A stretch of DNA of 11,983 nucleotides, taken from positions 1-11,983 of the forward strand of contig ML977016.1 of the NCBI GenBank assembly GCA_010015675.1. The letters are read 5' to 3'. The position numbers were made by a program, and so were the translations under genes. Positions 1-6,714 of the stretch are shown one piece after another; positions within the stretch are counted from its first letter, which is position 1, and each line of letters starts with the position of its first letter. A model generated the notes under the pieces. It was given only the letters and a program-made list of their open reading frames with translations. It ran no database searches and had not been told where the DNA came from. Source of the stretch: Byssothecium circinans. Taxonomy: Eukaryota > Ascomycota > Dothideomycetes > Pleosporales > Massarinaceae.

Positions 1-1523
1 GATGGGGTTGATAGGATGACTTCACACTTTCCCCAAGTAACTATGGGTGATGTGCTGTCTCCACTACTAATGAACTCATCATAGGCAGAACGTTCCCATG
101 TGAATTCAAGCGGGTTATTGCAGACGTGCACATCAGAGCCACAATCGAGAGTCCAAGAGTGAGCCAGTGGGAAGGGAGGATCCTTCCGGGTAATTCCAAG
201 AGCGGTGTAGCTAGTGGTGACTAGCCCTGTTAGGCGCCCTTCAGTGTCCGAAGCTTGGTCTCCGGCATTGAGATAGGATTGATCCGATTAGCTTTGGGAT
301 GCCTGGGCTTGGAAAGCAGAGTTTTCACGGGCTTTTCTCTAGATATTGTTAAGGATGTCCTTCCGTTTGTTCTGTTAGTCGGTTTTTCCTTCCTGTAGCC
401 ACAGGCGGAGATTGGATTGACACACTTTGTCAACTTTGAAGCCCTTAGGGCGGTTGGTTAGAATGATGTAAGGACAGTTTCTCCAGTAGCTACCATGAGA
501 CTCACTATTACCACAGGGACAGGGCTTGCCTTAGTGCGGTCTCTTAGTTTGGCTGGAAACATCTTCATCCTTATCCACTTTCGAGTTGGTTCTTTTGCGG
601 GATTCAGACCGCGCATGAGGATTGGGGGGAACTGAACCGTTTCCATCATACGGGGATCCTTCACCATTGAAGGTTGTTGGAAAGGCAGTGTGCCGGGTGC
701 GTCCTGAGGTACGTACGGACACCACAGCTGCTGAATTAATGAATTCAGAAACCAGGTACTTGAGTGTACAGCTGTCTGGAATCGGAAGCTGATCAGGTGG
801 TATGGTTACCTCACGTTGTGGAGTAATCTCTTCACCAGCCGCGTTAATAGTAGCAGGAACCGTAACGGTTGTGGATGTAAGAGCTTCCTGTCTTTCCTTG
901 TATTCGCGTTCTTGCTTTTAAAGGTCGAGGACGAGGGAAGTAGTGAGGTTATTGTGGATCATGGCGCAAACGTTCAAGAGGTCGTACTAGGGATTAAAGG
1001 CTTTGACTTCTGGGAGATCAAGTTCCTTCGCCTTGCTAACAACAAGTTGAAACTCATGCGCCCAGTCTTCAAAGCCTTCTTTCCCTGGTGTCTTCTTCTT
1101 AATTGCCTGATACTCAGCGCGTGTATCTTGTTCGCGGAGTGCCATTTCACGGTTGTATTTAGCGTAGAGGATTGCGAGCTTTTCAGCAAGGGTTGGAAAG
1201 GTATTGAGTTAAGCAGCGACTTAAGAGTAAACCGTATTGAGTAGTTTCTCAGCAAGACTGTCGACCTTTTCTTGATTGATGTGGTAGCGCTTGTTCCTTT
1301 CCTTCCAAAGTGTCTGTGAAGCTGTGGTTGCAGAAGCACTAAGGTCGGCAGGCGGTTTAAGGGCAGGCTTATTGTTATCCTCTGGATCGAGATACTTCCA
1401 TACTCCAGCCGAGATGGCTCTGCCTTTGAAGACGTTGTACCACTCATCCCAATTTCTAGGACCAGTAAGCACTACGTCCGAGGCAGCGACACCACCAGCT
1501 GTATATGAAGCAGCGCGAGGCAT
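1..1523 (-). pseudogene. Copia gag-protease polyprotein with eight nonsense codons (partial)
   Basis: A single minus-strand frame runs from an ATG at 1523 to base 1 and is broken only by TAA/TAG at 1221, 1209, 987, 918, 531, 375, 339 and 288. Most of these look like CAA or CAG after C-to-T change. The N-terminal third has the copia gag signature LTGPRNWDEWY. The middle is a charged gag core. A zinc knuckle CPCG...H...C sits at about 474-521. The aspartic protease start, SWTLDCGSDVHVCNNP, lies near 150-105. Its active-site triad reads D-C-G (138-146) instead of the usual D-S/T-G. The frame stays open upstream of 1523 without an ATG, and the ATG is chosen because it lies just before the conserved gag block. 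No frameshift was found, so inactivation is by point mutation only. Integrase and reverse transcriptase lie outside the window. Confidence 0.88.
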
Positions 1524-1739
1524 AACGACGGTGTTGAACGGTGTAGAACAGTAATGAACTGTCTGGGAACCATCAGGATCAGGTTTGTATAGGCTGCGGA
1601 TCAGGACGATCAAGGGTGCGATGGTGTACGTGGGTGTACGGGACGGTTCAGAACCGTTAGGAACAGTCGGCGCGACTGTGTAGGCGTGGGTATAGGGACC
1701 GCTTGCGTTTAGATAGTAGATGAAGCAGATAAAGCTAGA
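1524..1739 (-). other. Copia untranslated leader
   Basis: This stretch lies between primer binding site and gag ATG. It contains short palindromic motifs (GAACCGTTAGGAACAG and neighbours, about 1650-1668) that could fold in the RNA, as leaders of packaged retroelement RNAs often do. No separate gene is visible. Confidence 0.5.
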
Positions 1740-1752
1740 CCGGGCTCATAAC
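1740..1752 (-). promoter_or_regulatory. Primer binding site, initiator-Met half-tRNA type
   Basis: Directly next to the LTR the plus strand reads GGGCTCATAAC (1742-1752). This is the anticodon stem-loop of eukaryotic initiator tRNA-Met ending at about position 39 (CAT anticodon followed by AAC). The element RNA, read on the minus strand, is therefore complementary to the 3' end of a cleaved 5' half-tRNA. The same priming mode is known for Drosophila copia. The match is seen directly; the priming role is inferred from family knowledge. Confidence 0.8.
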
Positions 1753-1910
1753 TGTTGGACAGCAGAGCACTGAGAGCATGGAGAGAAAAAGGATCAATTG
1801 TGTGTCGAGCGAAGATGCTCAGGAGACAGGACTATATCGGAAAGGACCGAGGCTAGGCCGGATGAGGCTGGTGAACAGTGCGGAACTATTCGGTACTGTT
1901 CAGTCCAACA
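1753..1910 (-). repeat. Copia 5' LTR (158 bp)
   Basis: On the minus strand the repeat starts TGTTGGAC and ends GTCCAACA, a perfect 8-bp terminal inversion with the TG...CA ends required of an LTR. The end abuts a primer binding site, which sets the inner boundary. The LTR is short but within the range of fungal copia elements. The outer edge coincides with the composition break at 1910/1911. Confidence 0.88.
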
Positions 1911-1914
1911 TATC

Positions 1915-4385
1915 TTAATTTTAAAGCTATAAAACCTCCTGTACTAATACGTATACTTATAAGACGGTACCGTGGACATCTAATGCATATTACTGCAAGT
2001 GCATCTTATTATTAAGATACACCTAACAGAGATAGCAACCGAGCTGATCCCCTTTCTTAATATACTGTAGGTACTTCCTCCTAAAATATTTGCTAAGATC
2101 CCCTAAGGTATAGAATAAGTATATGCGTACTTTTATAGGTAGACTCTAGTTACCTAGGCAAATAAAATATATCCTTAGTCTTATCTCCTTATACACTGCT
2201 ACCTTAGCTGCTTCTAGCGCCTTTTTATTAAGATCTAGCTGGGCATCATCTTTGTTCTTTTTAGGTAATGTGATGTGATTACTTGCATGTTTTAGTAGGG
2301 ATAGGTGTATTCTACCTTCCTTAATCCTATAATATTATATAATAGCACTAATGGCCGTATTCCGCTAGCTAAACTCCTCTTCTAGTATAAGTCCTAGACG
2401 GGCTAGGATAGCGTTAATTAACTCTTTTTATACTAGGAGTAGAGCACTATATCCTACTTTAAGTTTATCCTTAATCTTAATGCTAGCAAGCTGCTACTTA
2501 ATATCACGTATAGGCTGTTTAAACTCCTAGCGTTCCTTAACATCCTAAAGAAGGGCATGCTACTAACGCTACCTCTCCTAGTTGATTTTAGAGGTAAGCG
2601 CTTTATACTTTAGATATTTAGTTACGTTAGTAAGGGTACGTTTAAGATACTCTCATTAGTTAAGCAGGGAACGAATAGTAGGATTATCGTTCACAGATGC
2701 CAACTATTCTAGTGTGAGTTGTTGCAGCTAATAATAATCAATAGAACGGCTTATAGTATAAGCCGCCTACATAAGCGCCGCCTAGGGCTAGATGCCTTAT
2801 ACGACAGCCTACGTGATAACCATGATACGCCGTAAGAGGTAGTACTTTAAGAACGTCGCTATACTAGCGTGCCCTATTATTAGGTTCTGTATAGCTTCGC
2901 TAACGTTGCCTGCGTACTATGTTAATCCTGCACCTTACATCCTATACCTTACCTATAATAGCTTGCAAAGCTTACCGTTCTTATTAAAGGCCTTCCCTCT
3001 AGTATATCTCAATAAATAAGGACGGGTGACCTGCGTAAACCCTATAATTTGCCCTAGTGCTTAGATCTAGGGCAGCAAGGTAGAGTAGGGAAGAGGTTTA
3101 GTAGGAGAAATAGCCTAGCTATCTAGGGTCTATACTACTTTCTAAAACACGGGAATATTATCTAATTCTAGATTTAGGCGTAGTGGTAGCTTATTATAGT
3201 CTAATATAATATTAAGCCTACTAAGTTCCTCTAGGGAAGTTAGATTATATACTATAAATACCTAATCATAGAAGAGTATACTAAGGAGGAAGACATACGG
3301 ACTAAAGATAAGAGTCTTGTCGTATATAATTTTAGGGAGAGGGAAGGTATTCCTTAGAAAAAAGTTAGTAGTCTTATAAACTCTAGCAGAGATAGAAAGC
3401 GTAACAACGTACATGTCTTTAATCCTAAGGAACCCCTTTGTAAATTCAAAGGTAAACTTAAGTAATACTTAATAAGGGCTACCCTCTAGATCCCGTAGCA
3501 ACGTAACTTATATATACTAATAGTAGAGACTAAGAAGAGCCTAGGGCTGATTCGCTGTAAAACCACCTAGTTATAGATAGAGTTAGGCTTATATCCTATA
3601 GCATCTATATAGGTATCTCTTTTTAGTTGTTACTAGATTTGTTTGCAGCACTAGGGTCAGATCTTCAATATACATGCAGGCCTTATCTTAGCCTATCTTC
3701 TTAAGACTGTACTTCTTCGCCAGCTTTCTTAGTACCTACTTATTACGTTAGACGTAGATACGCGTATAAGAATAGAACTAGGAGGCTAGTTCTTTATACC
3801 TTATATATACTCTAATTTATCTTTTTATCTAGCTTTACGCTAGTTACTCTTTTATACACTAGGTGGAAAACCTTCTAGTACGTCTCTAGGGAGCTAGTAA
3901 GCTTAGTCCCCTAGCGTTTCCTCTTACCTTTCCCTCAACGCTGGCCTAGTAGCTAGTCAAAGAACGTATATAGAGTAGCGATAGATATAGTTACGTAGGC
4001 ATAGTAATAGTCTTTTTAGAGGTACGTCTAGCACCTATGCTATATTAGTCCTACGTGTTCTAGCGTAGGCTATAAAGGAATAATAGACCTACTAATTCTA
4101 CTAATCTTCTATATAATTAAGCAGGCGAGTACTACTATCTACATAGTTCTCTTTTATATACTCTTATTTATCAAACGTCTCTAGCTGTTAGAGATAGTGC
4201 TTAGGCGGATAATCCTTATTAGGGGAGAGCTATGCTTCATCCTCATTATTCTTATTAGTAAATGCGTTGATGTCTGTTAGATCCGTATTTAACTCTACAC
4301 TATTATCTGCGTCAGACCTAGTATAATTACTCTCGTCAGAGGAACTTTCGTTGGAGGAACTCTTGATTGGTAAACGTCGTCGCAT
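1915..4385 (-). pseudogene. DUF3435 tyrosine recombinase, Captain-like, RIP-inactivated
   Basis: The product would be a site-specific tyrosine recombinase of the fungal DUF3435 family, which includes Captains that integrate Starship elements and is related to Crypton recombinases. The ATG at 4385 opens a Ser/Asp-rich N-terminus. The core carries family blocks: TLLRDLEGSPY and KFTFEFTKGFL near 3500-3430, LTSLEELSRLN near 3230, RPYLLRY at 3004-3024, GHAS at 2863-2874 and KYYL near 2842. The C-terminus has Cys/His zinc-finger-like repeats (about 2165-1970). Of the catalytic residues, the RxxR box, His 2869-2871 and a Tyr (2842-2844 or 2839-2841) remain. The first Arg, expected in NRP, is Gln (3547-3549, CAG). 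Dozens of TAA/TAG codons and one (TA)n frameshift near 3802-3809 kill it. Size is about 800 codons, normal for the family. The stop is uncertain (TAA/TAG at 1915-1929). No linked cargo is visible. Confidence 0.85.
2910..2975 (-). other. Spliceosomal intron in the DUF3435 gene (66 bp)
   Basis: The minus strand shows donor GTAAGC at 2975, a branch-like ATTAAC (probably CTAAC before mutation) near the 3' side, and acceptor CAG at 2910. Removing the 66 bases joins AAGAACG to GCAACGTTAGC. This restores the family block KNGNVSEAIQNLIIGHAS, whereas reading through inserts 22 alien codons. The length is typical of filamentous ascomycete introns and is a multiple of three, so the frame is unchanged. 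Confidence 0.75.
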
Positions 4386-4873
4386 GTCGCAGCAGTCTAT
4401 GAAGAGGTAAAGCGATAAAAGTGATTAAAAGGGGGAGCGTCTAGAGTTAGGGCGTCTAAGGCAGGGCGTAAAGGGAGGGAAGAGTTACTAGAGGAGGAGG
4501 AGGAGGAGGAGGAGGATCCTAACTTAAACGACGTGCAGACGGTACGCAGGCCGTAAAAAGAGGAGAGAAGAGGTGGCCATCCTTGTTTTTGACTCTATAG
4601 ATAGCGGGAAAGGAGCCTTAAGTACTCTACTAGCTAAGTGGCCTCAGTTTAGGTCGGCATCATAGGTAGTAAGAATAGGTAGTAGGATAAGCTCATAGGC
4701 ATGCCGCCGCGTTCCTCTTTTACAGGAAACGGGATCTGAGCTCCTGACGGATACGCTAGCTGAGGTAGGAAAGCCGTGCGCTCGAGTCCCTGCCCGCGGG
4801 GTTAGGGGGGTTTTGCGGCAAGTCAGCCTCTAAAAACGGCGTTATAAACTACTAGAATTGGCCGCCTAAACGC
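4386..4873. other. Leader/upstream region of the DUF3435 gene, relatively GC-rich
   Basis: This gene-free stretch sits between the recombinase ATG and the degraded solo LTR. It retains CG, CA and TG dinucleotides (for example GCCCGCGGGG near 4791-4801), unlike the AT-rich DNA to its right. It probably contains the promoter and 5' UTR of the recombinase gene and, if this is a Starship, possibly the element's 5' edge. No TATA box or defined terminus could be assigned. A plus-strand frame here is open for short runs only and matches nothing I recognise. Confidence 0.5.
4491..4516 (+). repeat. GAG trinucleotide run
   Basis: About 8.7 uninterrupted GAG units on the plus strand (CTC on the recombinase sense strand) lie roughly 110 bases upstream of the recombinase ATG. 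In the transcript this would be a pyrimidine tract, a common feature of fungal promoters and leaders. Having neither CA nor TG, it is not a RIP target. Confidence 0.85.
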
Positions 4874-4877
4874 CGTT
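4835..4877. repeat. Short inverted repeat, possible hairpin
   Basis: AACGGCGTT (4835-4843) and AACGCCGTT (4869-4877) are perfect 9-bp inverted copies separated by 25 bases. The right arm overlaps the inferred edge of the degraded LTR at about 4874. It could be a hairpin at an element edge or chance; function is unknown. Confidence 0.5.
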
Positions 4878-5010
4878 AGATTGTTTAAGAAAGTAATAAA
4901 TTATGTATTAAGTAGTAAAGCTTAGGAGAAGCAACATATAGGTAGGAGATAACGCTAGGCTAGAATAGTACTAAACTGTCTAGAATAGTTAAGTGCTATT
5001 TAGTCTAATA
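4874..5010 (-). repeat. Degraded solo LTR related to the copia LTR
   Basis: Read on the minus strand from 5010, TATTAGACTAAATAGCAC aligns with the start of the intact copia LTR (TGTTGGACTGAACAGTAC), differing almost only by transitions, mostly G-to-A and C-to-T. Similarity continues through the body, for example GCTAGGCTAGAATAG against GCTAGGCCGGATGAG on the plus strand. It is about 137 bp against 158 bp. The inner end is less clear and no primer binding site follows, so it is called a solo LTR. It directly abuts the truncated W element at 5010/5011. Confidence 0.6.
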
Positions 5011-5180
5011 AATATTTAATTATATTTTTCTAATTTTAGAAATTTCTACCTTCCCTACGCTAATTCTCTAATAGGTCTAGGCTGCACGCTATAATTTTAG
5101 TACTAATAGGTGTATTATATATATACAAACTAGCTCTAAAGTTATTATAACTTATTTAGCTAGTTTAGTAGGTATTTATA

Positions 5181-6218
5181 ACGTATTCCCCCATCGAGCG
5201 CGCCAAAATTCCTTGGCAGGTAAATCAAAGATTCAACCTTTAATAACAATTTAAATACTAAAGCTATTAAGTTGAAATTTTAAATACAGATATATATAAT
5301 ATAGACCTAAAGGATTATAAAAAAATATTCTAGGATTTCTAATAGCTTAGTAAGCTATATAGGTATAGAGAATACTAGGCTACTTTTAGTATATAGCGTA
5401 TAAATACCTACTAAACTAGCTAAATAAGTTATAATAACTTTAGAGCTAGTTTATATATATATAATACACCTATTAGCACTAAAATTATAGCGTACAGCCT
5501 AGACCTATTAGAGAATTAGCGTAGGGAGGGTAGAGATTCCTAAAATTAGAAAAATATAAATAAATATTTTAGCTAGCTAGATATTCTTACTTCCTTTCTT
5601 TTAATAAACTTTATATATATATATAGTAGTAATATAAATAGTTACCTATTAGAAAATAGCTTATATAAGCTTTATAATAAGGCAGTGTCTAAAATTTTTA
5701 AAAACCTATACTTCCTAAGCTAGATCGTTTAGTTTTAGAGGTATTTACTTACTTTAAACTTATATATAGCTTTATTTAGTATACATTATCTTCCTCCTAA
5801 AAAAAAGTAGAGATATCTAATATATATAACTTTATTTAGAAGGTTTTCTAATTTTTCTTACCCTCTACCTTACACTTATTATTATAGCGTTAAACCTAGG
5901 CTGCACGCTATAATAACTTAATAGCTACTAACTAATATACTAATAAGTAAGTCGTTAAAGTTATATAGTATATAACTAACGTTTAGCTATTAATCTATAG
6001 TAAAAGGTAGGTTTTACTTAAGATTTCTTCCTTTACTAATAACTACTAGATTACGTAAGCTATAGCTATATAATTTTAATACCTATTAGATTATATATAT
6101 ATCTATCTAGGTTTCAAATTTTAAAAGAAAATATTAAGGTTTAGCTTTGTTATTAAGATATAATACAGTTTGATTTTCCTTGCCAAGGAATTTTGGCGCG
6201 CTCGATGGGGGAATACGT
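5181..6218. mobile_element. Element M: complete 1038-bp non-autonomous element nested in W
   Basis: The ends ACGTATTCCCCCATCGAGCG and its reverse complement (6199-6218) form an inverted repeat that extends inward through GCCAAAATTCCTTGGCA. TA dinucleotides flank it at 5179-5180 and 6219-6220, a Tc1/mariner-superfamily target duplication. The interior is very AT-rich with no recognisable protein. The interior itself contains the uninterrupted counterpart of the W insertion site (TATAGCGTATAAATACC, about 5393-5409), showing that M and W are one family and that M inserted at that TA. Its right 620 bases are repeated inverted at 11364-11983. Confidence 0.78.
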
Positions 6219-6411
6219 TACGCTATATACTAAAAGTAGCCTAGTATTCTCTAAACCTATATAGCTTACTAAGCTATTAGAAATCCTAGAATATTTTTTT
6301 ATAATCCTTTTTATCTATATTATGTATATCTGTATTTAAAATTTTAGCTTAATAGCTCTTATATTTAAATTGTTATTAAGATAATACAGTTTGATTTTCC
6401 TTGCCAAGCAA

Positions 6412-6496
6412 AAGTGGCCGTCTCGGTGGTGTGGCCGTCTCGGTGGTGTGGCCGTCTTAGTGGTGTGGCCGTCTCAGTGGTGTAGCCGTCTTAGTA
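6412..6496. repeat. Five tandem 17-bp repeats in the W subterminal region
   Basis: The unit is GTGTGGCCGTCTCGGTG, repeated head to tail at 6412, 6429, 6446, 6463 and 6480 (the first unit begins AAG). Units differ mainly by C-to-T or G-to-A changes (TCTCGG, TCTCGG, TCTTAG, TCTCAG, TCTTAG), as expected from RIP acting on identical copies. The position just inside a transposon end suggests transposase-binding repeats; that role is inferred. Confidence 0.85.
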
Positions 6497-6507
6497 GTGC
6501 TTTACGT

Positions 6508-6584
6508 TAGAGACTAAGGCCTTTTATAACTTACTACTAAGATAACTAGAGTAAGCTATTACTATTAATAAACTATATTTAAAG
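6508..6584 (+). pseudogene. Ty3/gypsy integrase fragment, upstream of the pogo insertion
   Basis: Read in plus frame from the TAG at 6508, the translation gives (Q)RLRPFITYYQDN(W)SKLLLL, the end of a gypsy integrase catalytic core (family pattern [22 protein letters not shown]). Nonsense codons fall where Gln or Trp is expected. The 5' side is cut by the W terminus at 6507. The frame continues at 8417 after the pogo transposon and one TA are removed. It belongs with the 8415-9448 fragment. Confidence 0.78.
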
Positions 6585-6586
6585 TA

Positions 6587-6647
6587 ACGCAAAGTACTAC
6601 TAAACTGGGTATACTACTAAACCGCGCAGAATTCCTTAGTAATACTA
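6587..6647. repeat. Pogo element terminal inverted repeat, left
   Basis: This 61-bp arm contains two near copies of a TACTACTAAAC motif (from about 6595 and 6611) and then GCGCAGAATTCCTTAG. It pairs with 8354-8414. The less mutated of the two arms, it keeps ACGC where the other has ATAT. Confidence 0.85.
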
Positions 6648-6714
6648 ACTTACTTAACTTTATTACTATTATTATCTATATTACTACTTAATATAATAAA
6701 CTAAGTACTAGCCT

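Larger units (their letters stand above)
1..1910 (-). mobile_element. Ty1/copia LTR retrotransposon, 5' part (cut by window edge)
   Basis: Reading the minus strand from base 1910 downward gives a canonical copia order: LTR (1910-1753), primer binding site (1752-1740), leader, gag, zinc knuckle, then the protease start near base 150. The rest of pol (integrase, reverse transcriptase, RNase H) and the 3' LTR would lie left of the window. Composition is near 50% GC and changes abruptly to very AT-rich sequence exactly at the LTR edge. This fits a younger insertion into older RIP-treated DNA. The target duplication cannot be tested because the other end is missing; the five bases just outside the LTR are TATCT on the plus strand. 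It landed just behind or within the last codons of the DUF3435 gene. Confidence 0.9.
5011..6507 (-). mobile_element. Element W: TA-flanked inverted-repeat element, truncated and split by M
   Basis: W occupies 6507-6221 and 5178-5011 when read on the minus strand; M lies between. Its outer terminus, ACGTAAAGCACTACTAAG, starts at 6507 next to TA (6508-6509), in the middle of a gypsy integrase codon series, so W inserted into the gypsy element. Its subterminal part carries five 17-bp repeats and then GCTTGGCAAGGAAAATC. Both halves match the inside of M (5213-5398 and 5401-5570) in inverted orientation. The distal end is lost where the solo LTR begins. No coding frame is recognisable. It is interpreted as a non-autonomous Tc1/mariner-pogo type element. 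Confidence 0.7.

Noticed and set aside
816..1244. 142-codon plus-strand open frame
   Set aside because: It is antisense to the copia gag frame, which has clear family motifs. Its translation has no recognisable domain.
974..1447. 157-codon minus-strand open frame
   Set aside because: It is a shifted-frame shadow of gag. The true frame carries LTGPRNWDEWY, the zinc knuckle and the protease despite its stops.
4740..4810. Possible tRNA gene (B-box-like GCTCGAGTCC near 4780)
   Set aside because: No acceptor stem pairing or convincing A box could be found at the right distance.
4500..4835. Plus-strand coding frame upstream of the recombinase
   Set aside because: Short open runs (for example near 4550-4660) look protein-like, but there is no start context, no recognised motif and several stops. 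The evidence is too weak for a gene call.
6412..6496. CRISPR-like array
   Set aside because: The 17-bp units are directly adjacent with no spacers, and the context is a eukaryotic transposon end.
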